A DNA stretch of 64,000 nucleotides from a virus. Of this stretch, positions 50,485 through 59,331 are shown piece after piece. Below the pieces are notes generated by a model. The model had not been told where the DNA came from, did no database searches, and saw only the letters and a list, made by a program, of their open reading frames with translations. A program made the position numbers and the translations under genes. The DNA lies in the IMG/VR virus record IMGVR_UViG_3300010401_000001, positions 25,856 through 89,855 of that record. One strand, 5' to 3'. Each line of letters begins with the position of its first letter. The stretch's first letter is position 1.

Positions 50485-50878
50485 CCACGCCGGCGTACCA
50501 CTGCTGGAAGGTCAGCCCTTGCGCGTCAAGATGACCGCGGTCACCGGTCAGGTCGAAGACCTCGAACCCATGACGCGCTCGCACGCCGTGCTCCATCTCT
50601 CGGCGCATGCCGTCCGACAGCCGCGCGCCCCAGAGCACGATGCCGTCGCAGCGCTCGACCACCGCGCAGTCATCGACGAGGCCGGCATCGCGCTGAGCCG
50701 GGTCCCGGTCGTCCGCGCCGGATAGGACGGCCGCGATCCACGGCGCGATGAAGGTGGTCTCCGGGAAGGAACGGCGGAGCGCCGCGAAGCCTTCCTTGGC
50801 GCGGTACAGGTTGGCGCGGAGCGCTTCCTTCATCGCATCGCGACGCGCCACATCGTTTGATCCGGCCAGCCGAGTCAC
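50468..50878 (-). CDS. DUF4406/nucleoside deoxyribosyltransferase-like protein
   Basis: 136 residues from GTG 50878. RANLYRAKEGFAALRRSFPE, TTFIAPWIA, DCAVVERCDGIVLWGARLSD and GMRREMEHGVRARHGFEVFD follow the fold of the DUF4406/NDT-like phage proteins (helix, Rossmann strand, DG-x-x-L-x-G, E-x-E-x-A/G). These may handle nucleotides or bind cyclic nucleotide signals. It follows the gene at 50875 with a GTGA overlap, so the two form a small cargo operon. Confidence 0.65.
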   Translation of the reverse strand: MTRLAGSNDVARRDAMKEALRANLYRAKEGFAALRRSFPETTFIAPWIAAVLSGADDRDPAQRDAGLVDDCAVVERCDGIVLWGARLSDGMRREMEHGVRARHGFEVFDLTGDRGHLDAQGLTFQQWYAGVVSVQR

Positions 50879-51063
50879 GACTTCTTGCTCGGTAGGCCGC
50901 AGCGGGGCCGCGAAGTGGTGGTCAGCTCCCTAGCTGCACTGGATGCCGCTTGGTCGATCATCTCGTAGCGGTTTGCATTGTAACCGTGGTCGTATGCTTC
51001 GAACGCTTGCGACACGGCTGACCGCACCACCTCGCGCACCTGTTCATCGGTGAATGACATCAT
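50875..51063 (-). CDS. Small helical cargo protein, 62 aa
   Basis: MMSFTDEQVREVVRSAVSQA, FEAYDHGYNANRYEMID and a basic tail. Start at 51063 is set by the promoter box upstream; the open frame extends further but without a ribosome site. No family recognised. Confidence 0.55.
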   Translation of the reverse strand: MMSFTDEQVREVVRSAVSQAFEAYDHGYNANRYEMIDQAASSAARELTTTSRPRCGLPSKKS

Positions 51064-51076
51064 CCTCACCACCGTA
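51064..51076 (-). promoter_or_regulatory. Leaderless-type promoter
   Basis: On the minus strand TACGGT (51076-51071) followed by GG ends seven bases before ATG 51063. Confidence 0.5.
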
Positions 51077-51094
51077 CCACCGCCGCCTGACACC

Positions 51095-51949
51095 TCACAC
51101 GCCGAGTCGGTCGAGCTCCGCGTAGATGTCATCGAAATTAGCCTGCTGCAAGCAGTGGCACATGATGGCCCATCCCGCGTGGCCATCGGCCGGCGGCGCG
51201 TCGTAGCGAAACACCTTGCCGTGCCGCGCCTCGTGGTGAGGCCGCGGATGCAGGTTCGGCACGTGGATCCAGATGTAGCTCCCGATCCCGAGCTCGGCGT
51301 TTCGTGCCTGCGTCACCCGGCTCGTCAGCTTTTGAACCTGGTCGTGAGAGATCAGCCGCGCATGCCGCTCGGCGATGCCGAACCTGTCCTCGATCTGCCG
51401 CTGCATCGACTCGGCGCGCTCGCCGGCCGCCGCGGCGCGCGTGATGATCGCCTCGACGTGCCCGAGCACGTCGCCCTGCAGCCGCTTGATCAGCGACACG
51501 TTCTCGTGGACGAACCCGGCGATCAGATCCGGAACGGCGCCGTCCGTCACCACGACGTCGGTCCCCAGGGCAGCCTCGGCCTGGCGTGCGAGCTCGCCGC
51601 GCTGCTGCGCCGCGACCCGGCCGCCGAAGTCGGCCGCGACCACCTCCAGCTGCTTCTCAGCGATGTCGTGGTCGACCACGGCGCGCACGCGCTTCATACG
51701 CCGGCGCCCCTCCGCGCCCTGGTGCTCCTGGTGATCGTCGGCGCGATGCATCCACGCCCAGGTCGATAGCTCGTGCCGCACGACCTCGCGGAGCTGGTCC
51801 ACGACGCCGACAAGGCGGTGCGCGTAGTCGCTCTCGACAAGCGTCGGTGGCCGCGGCGCAGGTACCGCGCGCCGGACCACGCCGGGACCAAACCGCCGCG
51901 CCATGGCGACGCGTTGCGCGGTCTGGCGGAGAGCGAGCGAGGCGCTCAC
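51095..51949 (-). CDS. Mu gpF-like head morphogenesis protein
   Basis: 284 residues. The C-terminal part (DRFGIAERHARLISHDQVQK, SRVTQARNAELGIGSYIWIH, RPHHEARHGKVFRYDAP, AGWAIMCHCLQQ) is the phage Mu gpF-like motif: IA-x-x-x-x-R-x-I-x-x-x-Q, Y-x-W, R-x-x-H-x-x-x-x-G and the final C-x-C. It follows the portal and scaffold genes as a minor head protein. Confidence 0.85.
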   Translation of the reverse strand: MSASLALRQTAQRVAMARRFGPGVVRRAVPAPRPPTLVESDYAHRLVGVVDQLREVVRHELSTWAWMHRADDHQEHQGAEGRRRMKRVRAVVDHDIAEKQLEVVAADFGGRVAAQQRGELARQAEAALGTDVVVTDGAVPDLIAGFVHENVSLIKRLQGDVLGHVEAIITRAAAAGERAESMQRQIEDRFGIAERHARLISHDQVQKLTSRVTQARNAELGIGSYIWIHVPNLHPRPHHEARHGKVFRYDAPPADGHAGWAIMCHCLQQANFDDIYAELDRLGV

Positions 51950-53208
51950 TTACCGGCCAGCTGCGGCGCCCGGCCGGTGATGGTGGCGAGCTCGCGGACC
52001 GCCCTCGCCGTGCCGCGCGTCGCTTCTCGGAGCGACGCATGCGCGTCCTCGAGCCGCGTGCGCATCTCCGACGCGATGTCGCCGCGCCGGTCCGCCTCGT
52101 GGGCGCTCATGCTCTCCGCGGCCGCGCTGGCCGCGGCGTGCTCTGGATGTCCATCGGCAAGACGGACGCCGCGGTCCGCGTGAAGCTCAGCCTCGCGCTG
52201 CATCGCAGCGGCCGCGCGCTCGTGCTCCCGGTCGGCCTGCTTGAGCTCGGCCGCCGCGCGCGTCTGGTGACCGTGCAGCGCCTCGAGCGCGGTCTGCGCC
52301 ATCGCGGCATGCTCGCGGTACGTCCCGGTCGAGGACGCCGGCTCGTGCGCGTAGCTGGTCTCTCCGACGTGGCCAGCGACGTGCCCGATCTGGGTCGATG
52401 CCTGCTCGTGTGCATCGGTCGGGTCATGGGCGTCGCCATGCTCGGGATGGGCATGGAGCGTCGCCAGCGCGCGCGCAGCGGCGCCCTGGTGCTCGTCGAG
52501 CGTGGCCTTTACTTGAGCAGCGCGCTCCTGCACCGACGCGTGCACGGCGTCGTACGCCGCCAGCTTGGCGGTCGGAACCGGCGCGACGTGGCCGACCGCG
52601 ACCGCCCGGTGCTCGTTGGCGATGGCCTCGCGCTCATTGGCAGCCTCGTGCTCTCCGCGCGCGGCATGGTCGGCGTGCCCGCTCGCCTTGGCGATCGCGG
52701 TTGCGTCGGCGCGCACCCGCGCCACGCGGCTCTCGTCGTGCGCCGTGCCGTGGTCGGCGGCGAAGCGGCCGTTGTAGGCATCGGGGGCTCGCGGTGCTTG
52801 ATGGCGAGCGCTGTGCGGCCCCGGCGCAAACTGCCCATCCCCGCCGCGGTACGGGTTGTATCCCGCGTCGGTGCGCGGTTCACCGAGCGATTCCGGGCCG
52901 TCCTCAACGATGCTAGCTAGCCGATCCTTGAGATCGTTCGCGGCGGCATCGATTCGATCGGCATCATCGCTCATTCGTTGCCGCTCGTCGGCATCCTGCG
53001 ACGTGTCGGCTGCTCGGCGCACCAACCGAGCTGCGAGCACGCACTGGCGAAACGCGGACCTGGTACGATCCTCGTCAGGGGTGGCGCGTGCTTCTTTCCA
53101 CGCCGCTCTAGCATCGAGCGTCGCCGTTGCTGCTGCTCGACGCTGGATCTCCGCGTTGGGAGGATCGATCATCTCGGTTACTGTATCAGAACGGAACATC
53201 ATCGTCAT
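51946..53208 (-). CDS. His/Ala-rich coiled-coil head-region protein, 420 aa
   Basis: Starts MTMMFRSDTVTEMIDPPNAE at 53208; the longer frame lies in the neighbouring gene. It contains DAGYNPYRGGDGQFAPGPHS (about residue 120), then a long His-, Ala- and Glu-rich helical region (HEAANEREAIANEHRAVAVG; AAELKQADREHERAAAAMQR). The NPYR-x(3)-G-x-F-A-x-G motif occurs in head-associated proteins encoded beside portals and is repeated in the next gene. Scaffold or internal head protein by position. Confidence 0.65.
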   Translation of the reverse strand: MTMMFRSDTVTEMIDPPNAEIQRRAAATATLDARAAWKEARATPDEDRTRSAFRQCVLAARLVRRAADTSQDADERQRMSDDADRIDAAANDLKDRLASIVEDGPESLGEPRTDAGYNPYRGGDGQFAPGPHSARHQAPRAPDAYNGRFAADHGTAHDESRVARVRADATAIAKASGHADHAARGEHEAANEREAIANEHRAVAVGHVAPVPTAKLAAYDAVHASVQERAAQVKATLDEHQGAAARALATLHAHPEHGDAHDPTDAHEQASTQIGHVAGHVGETSYAHEPASSTGTYREHAAMAQTALEALHGHQTRAAAELKQADREHERAAAAMQREAELHADRGVRLADGHPEHAAASAAAESMSAHEADRRGDIASEMRTRLEDAHASLREATRGTARAVRELATITGRAPQLAGK

Positions 53209-54187
53209 TCGCCGGCTGGTGATGTCGCTCGGCGTGCATCGCCGCCGCGTAGTACTTGCGCTCCTGTTCATCCGCCCATGCTTCGGCGTGCTTGGCTTCG
53301 ATCTCCGCGCGCCGATGATACCGGTCTCCCTCGTATCCGCGTGTGGTCTCGCTGCCAGCTCCGTACTGCTCGACGAACGCCTCGGAGATCTTGGACGCCG
53401 CGTTGATGCGGTCTTTCTCGCCGCGGATCCGGGTCGCCTCCTGCTGCATGAACTTGTGGCCCTCCTTGTCCCACGTCGACTGCAGTTCATGCGGCAGGTT
53501 GCTGGCAACGGCCGAATGGATCTCGCGGCGGCGTTCCACGGATGCCGCCGCCGCCTTTTTCGCCGCCTCTATACGCTTGGGGTTCTTCTTCTTCTCCCAG
53601 ATGACCGGTGGTGTCTCCGCATGCGCAGCCTTGGCCTCAGCATGCGCCGCTTTCGCTGCCACGTGCGCGTCGGTGAGCTTTGCCACCGCAGCCCCGTGCT
53701 TCGTAACCGCCGCTTCGTACTTGCCGACCGTAGCTTCGGCGCGGGTCGCCTTGTTAGTCGTGATCCGGGCAGCGTTTACGTTCTTGGCCGTGGGGTTTGC
53801 TCGTGCGACTTCAGCCGCCGCTCGAGCGTTACCGATCGCCGCGCGCGCAGCGGTGACCGCAGCTGCATGCGCCACCTTCGCAGCCGTGTGTTTCTCTGTG
53901 GCCTTGTCGACGCGATCCTTGGTCTTGGCGACCTGGGCGCCGGCCCTTTCGACGGCAGCAGCCCGATCCGCCGACCGCGCCGATCTGTGTATACCCGGGG
54001 CGAACTTCCCACCCTTGTCGCGATACGGATTGTAGCCTTGCTCGCTCGTCGCCGCTCCGACATCGTCGTGCCGCACGACGGTAGCGAGCGCGACCAGGAC
54101 CGCCTTCCGGTTTGCTTCGGTCGGCTCGCTGCGTGCGAGCGTCGCCGCCGAGCGAGCCGCCTCGAGAGCTGCGCGAGCCCCGGTCAC
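53186..54187 (-). CDS. Ala/Lys-rich coiled-coil head-region protein, 333 aa
   Basis: GTG or ATG start at 54187 overlapping the portal stop. It has SEQGYNPYRDKGGKFAPGIH at about residue 49 and then long Ala/Lys/Glu helices (KDRVDKATEKHTAAKVAHAA). The motif pairs it with the gene at 51946, so the two look like diverged duplicates. Possibly scaffold or ejected internal protein. Confidence 0.65.
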   Translation of the reverse strand: MTGARAALEAARSAATLARSEPTEANRKAVLVALATVVRHDDVGAATSEQGYNPYRDKGGKFAPGIHRSARSADRAAAVERAGAQVAKTKDRVDKATEKHTAAKVAHAAAVTAARAAIGNARAAAEVARANPTAKNVNAARITTNKATRAEATVGKYEAAVTKHGAAVAKLTDAHVAAKAAHAEAKAAHAETPPVIWEKKKNPKRIEAAKKAAAASVERRREIHSAVASNLPHELQSTWDKEGHKFMQQEATRIRGEKDRINAASKISEAFVEQYGAGSETTRGYEGDRYHRRAEIEAKHAEAWADEQERKYYAAAMHAERHHQPANDDDVPF

Positions 54188-55814
54188 GCCTCGTCCTCGG
54201 TATCGATCTCATCTCCTTCACCGTCCGCGCCGTCATCGCTGCCGAACTCTTCACGCAGCGCGGCCAGCTCTGCGCGCTCGTCGTCGCTCAGATCTTCCTG
54301 GTCCTCGCTGTCCCGTCCCATCGCCGCGCGATCTTCATCGCTCAGCTGCTCGGGCGCCTGCGCCGCGATCGCCGCCTGCGCCTTCCTGCGCTTCCAGTCG
54401 ACCTTGATCTCGCCGTGCTGCGGGTACTTGTCGGCGCCGTACCAGGACTCCGCGACGTCGTCGGCACTCACGATGTTCGCGTTCACCTGCGCAACGGCCC
54501 TGTCCGTGTCGGTCTTGCGCGTCTCGGCCACCTCCTTGTCCGACGGCGACCACATCGACGGGTACTCGATGCTCCACACGTCCGGCACCGTTCCGCCCGT
54601 CGGCCCCTGGCCGGCGGCGAGCAGGAACCGCATCAGGTGCGTGTGCCGCGGCTTGATGCGCGTGCGGCGCCGCTTCTCGACGTTGCCGTACCACACGGCG
54701 GTGTCCTCGTCTCCGGTGCGGAGCCCGCTCTGGCTCTGCCCCATGAGCACGCTGACCGGCATGCCGTCGGAGGCCGCGCTCATCAGCACCTTGAACTCGC
54801 CGAGCACCTCGGCGAGGCCAGAGAGCGACGACGGGATCTTCGTGAACTTGTCCTTCACGTCGCCGACCACGGCTCGGATCGACGACTTCGCCATCGCCAT
54901 CGACCTGATCCGCTCGTAGGCGATTTCCTGGCCGTCCTTCGTCGCCATGAGCTCGCCGAACTCGTCCATACCGAGGAATCCCATGTCGTGCTCGTGGAGC
55001 AGCGTCGCCGCAGACGCCCAGGCCAGCCCGAAGTCGGCGAGGACCTGCTTGGGCCTGGTCAGCCTACTCACGCCCCACCCCAGCAGCTGCCCGGCGCGGT
55101 TCTGCCGCGATACCCGCAGCCCGGGGAACACGATGAGCCGCGAGGCGTGTATCACCTGACCGCCGAAGCTTGCCGTGAAGCCGTCAACGATCGGCGTGAA
55201 CATGTACATCGACGGCGTCGACCACCCGCGGTTGCCGAGGTCGCTCTCGAAGGCAATCGGCATGAGCTCGCGCGGCTCAAGCACGTGCAGCGCCTTGACG
55301 TCGCTGACCGCCTCCCAGCGTAGTGGCGTCGACAGGTCGCCCTGCGCGCCATCCACGATTGGAAAGATCGCCGAGCCGCCGAGTGCGTTTCTTTCTCCCA
55401 CGCATCGACGATGGCGTGCTCGACGCCGAGCTCCTCGGCCCATTGCTCGATCGCCTCGCCGAGCTCCTCATCCTGCAGCTTCAGGCTCCAGCCGCGCCGG
55501 TAGCCTTCCTCGGGCATGGCCTCGACGATGCGCGCGGCGAGGAACTCGGTCTCCCAGAGGTCGAGCGCTTCCAGGTCGGTGACGATGTCGCCGCGGAAGT
55601 GCGTGAAGATGCGCCGGTCGCGATGCGTGCCGTGGCCGGTGTAGTGGTTCGTGTAGGCGTCGGCTCGACGCTGGATGCTAGGCGCGGCCGGCGACGGCAG
55701 TAGATCGGCCGCGTCATAGCGCGCGGCCGTCGCGGACTTCGATGGCCTGCCGCGCGGGTTGCCGCTGACGCCGGGCCGGAACCGGCCGGAGGAGGTGCGG
55801 GTCGAGCGGCTCAT
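54184..55814 (-). pseudogene. Portal protein (DUF1073-like) with frame disruption
   Basis: From ATG 55814 the first frame gives MSRSTRTSSGRFRPGVSGNP, AARIVEAMPEEGYRRGWSLK and AIVDAWEKE. The match then jumps to the -1 frame, which runs RNALGGSAIFPIVDGAQGDL, KALHVLEPRELMPIAFESDL and IVFPGLRVSRQNRAGQLLGW to an acidic C-terminus (stop 54184). Together they form a normal DUF1073 portal of about 540 residues. One base seems to be missing in GAGAAAGAAACG (about 55385-55397). A portal is essential, so this is either a lethal lesion in a prophage, a sequence error or a programmed shift. Confidence 0.85.
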
Positions 55815-56140
55815 CGGAGCAGCCACGTCATCGCGCTGATGCACAGCGCTGCAGCGACCGCGGTCGGCAGCACAACCATGATCGCCATGGTCCATGTGCG
55901 CGTCCACCACGATAGCCTGGCCTCACCCCGGTGTTCCTCCGGCCCCATCCACAGCCATCGCCGCTGGCCGCGCACACGCCAGCGCGTTAGGCGCAGCGCG
56001 ACGCGCGTGGCTATCCTCATCGCCCGCTGCTCGCCGATGACGACACCAACAAGGCGAAGCAACGCGACGGGCACGCGCGCGAGCGATGTATTCACTTCGA
56101 CGATCGCCGTCGGATGGCCACCTTGGTCTACCTGTTCCAT
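55811..56140 (-). CDS. Small membrane protein, 109 aa
   Basis: ATG 56140, stop overlapping the portal start (ATGA). A basic, Arg-rich centre and a C-terminal hydrophobic helix (WTMAIMVVLPTAVAAALCIS). An unusual membrane protein at the head of the portal gene; could be a cargo gene. No family. Confidence 0.5.
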   Translation of the reverse strand: MEQVDQGGHPTAIVEVNTSLARVPVALLRLVGVVIGEQRAMRIATRVALRLTRWRVRGQRRWLWMGPEEHRGEARLSWWTRTWTMAIMVVLPTAVAAALCISAMTWLLR

Positions 56141-56189
56141 GCGTTACAGGCTCGGCGAGGATTCCTGTTCGGTCGAGATCAGGCCGTGC

Positions 56190-56202
56190 TACGGTGCACC
56201 CG
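56190..56202 (+). promoter_or_regulatory. Leaderless-type promoter
   Basis: TACGGT (56190-56195), seven bases before ATG 56203, no Shine-Dalgarno. It would drive the four-gene plus-strand cargo operon to 57506. Confidence 0.55.
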
Positions 56203-56385
56203 ATGCACACCGTCGACGAACTCCTCCACATGCACGGCTACCACGAGGGGACCGAGCAAGAGCGGCTGCTGCTCGTATTCAAGGACCCGTCTCGAGCGCG
56301 AGCCGAGAGCGCCGCGTACAGCGTTGCGCTGCCGCCGCACATGCGGACACTGGCCGATGCCTTTCTCGGAGACCTCGAGCAATGA
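56203..56385 (+). CDS. Small cargo protein, 60 aa
   Basis: MHTVDELLHMHGYHEGTEQE then RLLLVFKDPSRARAESAAYS. Mixed alpha/beta, soluble. ATGA overlap with the next gene. No family recognised. Confidence 0.6.
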   Translation: MHTVDELLHMHGYHEGTEQERLLLVFKDPSRARAESAAYSVALPPHMRTLADAFLGDLEQ

Positions 56386-56681
56386 CGCCTCACCGTCGCT
56401 CTCCCTACCTCCGCGACCGCATCGCCGACATGCCAGCGTTCCGCGGCCGCGAGCGGCCGTTGCCGATGTCACCAAGCGCGATGTGCAGCCGGGCGACCGC
56501 TTCGTCGCTTCCCGCCGTTGCCAATGGCACCGACACCGCAGCGCTGCCACACCTCGCATACCTGCCAAAGATCGGGTCGATCGACATCTGCTTCGACGAC
56601 TCGATCCCGCTCGGTATCGTCGAGATCGACGGTACGCGGCTCACGATCGACGAGCTGCGCGCGGCCGTGGATGGCACGTGA
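56382..56681 (+). CDS. Cargo protein, 99 aa
   Basis: Basic start (MTPHRRSPYLRDRIADMPAF) and an ordered end (LAYLPKIGSIDICFDDSIPL, GIVEIDGTRLTIDELRAAV). Start fixed by the overlap with the previous stop. Function unknown. Confidence 0.6.
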   Translation: MTPHRRSPYLRDRIADMPAFRGRERPLPMSPSAMCSRATASSLPAVANGTDTAALPHLAYLPKIGSIDICFDDSIPLGIVEIDGTRLTIDELRAAVDGT

Positions 56682-57133
56682 GCGAACGCGACCGCGATGA
56701 CGCGTTGCTCGTGGCCCTTGATGCCGAGCAAGAAGGCCGGTGGGAGATCGCGATGCAGATCCGCGCCACCGTGTTCGAGAATCGGCTGGCTGACGTCGTT
56801 GAGCGCTGGCCGATGCCGTGGTCGCGCGGAGAGTGGCATGGCGAGTTCGTGTCGCTCGACGGAGCCCCAACCGGTGATTTCAACTCCGACGACGTCTCCG
56901 CTGTCCTTGCCTTCGGCGAGGCAGTCGACGAGTGGCAGGACGGATCGCAGGCAGGAATCGCGCGCCTCAAGGACGGTCGCTTCGTGTCCTGGGAGTCGTT
57001 CAGCGACGTTTCGGGTAGCGGGTTCTCGGCCGATGGTACCGGCGGTGGCGCGGATATCTGGCTATCGACGACGGCAGGAGCCGCCCTTGAGAAGATCAGC
57101 GAGATCGGGCGCGAAATGCTGAGGTTTGCATAA
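56678..57133 (+). CDS. Cargo protein, 151 aa
   Basis: GTG start overlapping the previous TGA. DALLVALDAEQEGRWEIAMQ, GEWHGEFVSLDGAPTGDFNS and a C-terminal helix. Looks like a compact globular protein; no family recognised. Confidence 0.6.
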   Translation: MSERDRDDALLVALDAEQEGRWEIAMQIRATVFENRLADVVERWPMPWSRGEWHGEFVSLDGAPTGDFNSDDVSAVLAFGEAVDEWQDGSQAGIARLKDGRFVSWESFSDVSGSGFSADGTGGGADIWLSTTAGAALEKISEIGREMLRFA

Positions 57134-57137
57134 TCCT

Positions 57138-57506
57138 ATGAAACGACATGATCTATCGCCGCTCGCTGAAGCACAGGACCGCATTCGCAAAACGCTCGCC
57201 AGCCTGCCGCCGACTGCTGATACTTGGATGGCGGCAGAGCTGAAGGCCGTGCTCGCGCTCCTGGACCGCATCGGCCAGCATGAGGTGGCTGCGATAACCG
57301 CCACCGCACGCAAGCACACGCGAACCGGCAGCAAGCGCCGATGCAAGCATTGCAACCAGTTGCTTCGCGTGCTCGCTAACGGTGAACTGGAGCCGCACAT
57401 GCTCGCGCCTACGCCACATGGACAGCCTGGACTGCAATGCATCACGACTTCCACGCCTGTGCGCGAGCATCGATCTTCACATCCCTACCGACGACGCCTC
57501 CGGTGA
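57138..57506 (+). CDS. Cargo protein with zinc knuckle, 122 aa
   Basis: ATG 57138 (MKRHDLSPLAEAQDRIRKTL); TTG 57126 is an alternative start. Helical first half, then SKRRCKHCNQLLRVLANGEL with a later Cys, a possible zinc site. Its end lies eight bases from the convergent gene at 57515. Confidence 0.6.
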   Translation: MKRHDLSPLAEAQDRIRKTLASLPPTADTWMAAELKAVLALLDRIGQHEVAAITATARKHTRTGSKRRCKHCNQLLRVLANGELEPHMLAPTPHGQPGLQCITTSTPVREHRSSHPYRRRLR

Positions 57507-57514
57507 TGCCGCGC

Positions 57515-58333
57515 CTACCGCGCGGTCATCGCCCTGCCGAGTGACAACACGCCGTTGGTGCGGTCGTCGACGAGGGCATCGAAGCGGCGGCGCAGGTAGT
57601 CGTCGCTCACCTCGGGACCCATCGGCTCGGCCGGCGCCAGCTGCCTGATACCAGCCGCGAGGATCTCGCGGTCTGTGAGCGAATCTCCGCGAAAGGCAGG
57701 TCCAAGCACCGCCTCGACCTTGCGGACAAGGCCGACGCGCTCCCTGACCAAACGCTGGACATCCGCGTCGGCGCGCTTCGCCTTGCCCTGCGCCGTCATC
57801 GGAACGACCTCGGCACCGTTGACAGCGCAGCATGCCGTTGGGAACACCCGGGCGTCGATCTCGCGGCAGTACAGCTCTCGCCCAACGCTGTCTGGCGCCT
57901 TGGCCGCGACGGCCTTCGGGCATCGCGCACAGGACCATCCAACCCCGTTGGCGGCGATGCCGTACGCGGCGAGCTCGATGCTCGAGTACAACATCCACGC
58001 CTCCGGATCGCCGGCGCACTGATTCTCCCAGTACCGGCACGAGCCGGCATCGGCGTTGATCTTGAGCGCGACGCGAGGCCCGGTAGGATCGCCGACGTAG
58101 ATCTGCAGGCATTTCTCGTCCTGCTCCTTGTTGCACCGGCCGCAGTTGTACCGGCCCTGATAGTCGACGGTGCGCGGATTACCCGTGTACTTGTCCGCAT
58201 AGTCGAGCTCGTTGGCGGCCCGCAGCCGCTGGTGGTTCTCGTAGATCTCCCGGTCCGGGCTGACGTCGTCCGGCTCGACGCACAGCCCATCCGGGGCACG
58301 GGTCGGCGTCGTCACCTTGCGCTGTAGGTCCAT
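57515..58333 (-). CDS. Cys-rich protein sharing its C-terminus with the DUF2213 scaffold
   Basis: 272 residues from ATG 58333; the long upstream frame is spurious. The N-terminal 170 residues have several Cys pairs (YNCGRCNKEQDEKCLQIYVG, GWSCARCPKAVAAKAP, TACCAVNG), suggesting metal binding. The last 85 residues (VRKVEAVLGPAFRGDSLTDR, PMGPEVSDDYLRRRFDALVD) match the end of the DUF2213 scaffold gene at protein and DNA level. It might bind the same partner as the scaffold tail. Confidence 0.65.
   Translation of the reverse strand: MDLQRKVTTPTRAPDGLCVEPDDVSPDREIYENHQRLRAANELDYADKYTGNPRTVDYQGRYNCGRCNKEQDEKCLQIYVGDPTGPRVALKINADAGSCRYWENQCAGDPEAWMLYSSIELAAYGIAANGVGWSCARCPKAVAAKAPDSVGRELYCREIDARVFPTACCAVNGAEVVPMTAQGKAKRADADVQRLVRERVGLVRKVEAVLGPAFRGDSLTDREILAAGIRQLAPAEPMGPEVSDDYLRRRFDALVDDRTNGVLSLGRAMTAR
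57561..57628 (-). repeat. Duplicated DNA segment, copy 2
   Basis: Counterpart of 48571-48638; about 63 of 68 bases agree. Confidence 0.8.
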
Positions 58334-58338
58334 GGCGA

Positions 58339-58689
58339 TCACTCCACCGGAGCGCCCTGCGGGATCTCCCACACGTCCACGAGCGTAACGGTCCCAGCCC
58401 CGCTCGCCACGAGCTTGACGTTGTCGCCGGGCGCGGTCTCCCACACCATCTGTAGCACGATGGTGCCGACGATGTTGTGCGACAGTTTGGTGCGCTCGAT
58501 CGTCGGCGGAGAGGCGCTGTCGCTGAGCAGCTGAAGCGTCGCGGTCTGGCCCGCGGTGCACACGAACTGCGCCGTGATGAAGTGCATCACATACGCTGAC
58601 GAGCTCGGAGAGTAAGGCGTACCGATCACGCGCGTGGTGTGGGTGTCGACGGGCGCCCCAGGGTTCTTGTAACGGCCAAGCCAGCTCAT
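58339..58689 (-). CDS. Beta-rich virion-type protein, 116 aa
   Basis: MSWLGRYKNPGAPVDTHTTR, AGQTATLQLLSDSASPPTIE and GDNVKLVASGAGTVTLVDVW have the composition of a small decoration or fibre-tip protein. It lies between terminase and portal genes. No family recognised. Confidence 0.6.
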   Translation of the reverse strand: MSWLGRYKNPGAPVDTHTTRVIGTPYSPSSSAYVMHFITAQFVCTAGQTATLQLLSDSASPPTIERTKLSHNIVGTIVLQMVWETAPGDNVKLVASGAGTVTLVDVWEIPQGAPVE

Positions 58690-58725
58690 GAGGTGAGCGT
58701 AACGGGGCCGGGCAAGACGGACGAT

Positions 58726-59319
58726 TCACTTCGCGCTGAGCTTTCGAGGGCTACCCGCCGCCGATTGCATAAGGGCGTGCCCTGCAAGTTGATCCATCTC
58801 TTCGTCAATTGGGAGTTCACGTACGACAACCTCAGCGAATGATAGCGCTTCCCCTAACTCGCGTGCCGCTCCGAATGTGTCCGCCAGAGACGCGACAGTC
58901 CTGCGCTCCGCGAGGATGTCCGCGCACCTCTGCCGCGCGCGCTCCTGCCGAGCTCCGTCGCCACTCTCGAGCGCGACCCGGGCCACTTCTGCGAGCGTCG
59001 GCTGGCCGTTCGCCTGCCACTCTGCGGCAAGCTCCTCGATTTCGTCGTCGGTGATTTCCGATGGAGCTCCGACCTCCAACGCCCGTTCGAGCGCGCGCGG
59101 CAACGTGGCGGCGTACACGATATGGAACCCGATCGGCGTGTCCGGGTACCACTGGATGACCCAGACCTCGTCAGTCGCTAGCATGGCGGCGCGATCGTCC
59201 GGGTTCACCTTGTCTGGATCGTCGTGACATTCAGCGACGAGCCACTGCTCCACGTTTTGGTAGACCGCCTTGTGCGGGTTGTGCTCGATCGTCAGGTTGA
59301 TGTGCTTCGGAAGGTTCAC
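58726..59319 (-). CDS. Cargo protein, 197 aa
   Basis: GTG 59319 (MNLPKHINLTIEHNPHKAVY). EDVQ-like N-terminal alpha/beta part (VEQWLVAECHDDPDKVNPDD; VIQWYPDTPIGFHIVYAATL) and a helical C-terminal half. Its own leaderless promoter box lies directly upstream. No family recognised. Confidence 0.6.
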   Translation of the reverse strand: MNLPKHINLTIEHNPHKAVYQNVEQWLVAECHDDPDKVNPDDRAAMLATDEVWVIQWYPDTPIGFHIVYAATLPRALERALEVGAPSEITDDEIEELAAEWQANGQPTLAEVARVALESGDGARQERARQRCADILAERRTVASLADTFGAARELGEALSFAEVVVRELPIDEEMDQLAGHALMQSAAGSPRKLSAK

Positions 59320-59331
59320 GGCTCCATCCTA
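59320..59331 (-). promoter_or_regulatory. Leaderless-type promoter
   Basis: Minus-strand TAGGAT (59331-59326) followed by GG, six bases before GTG 59319. It overlaps the end of the upstream gene. Confidence 0.5.

Noticed and set aside
55385-55397. Programmed -1 frameshift in the portal gene
   Set aside because: GAG-AAA-GAA-ACG is not a good slippery heptamer and portals are not known to shift; a missing base is simpler.
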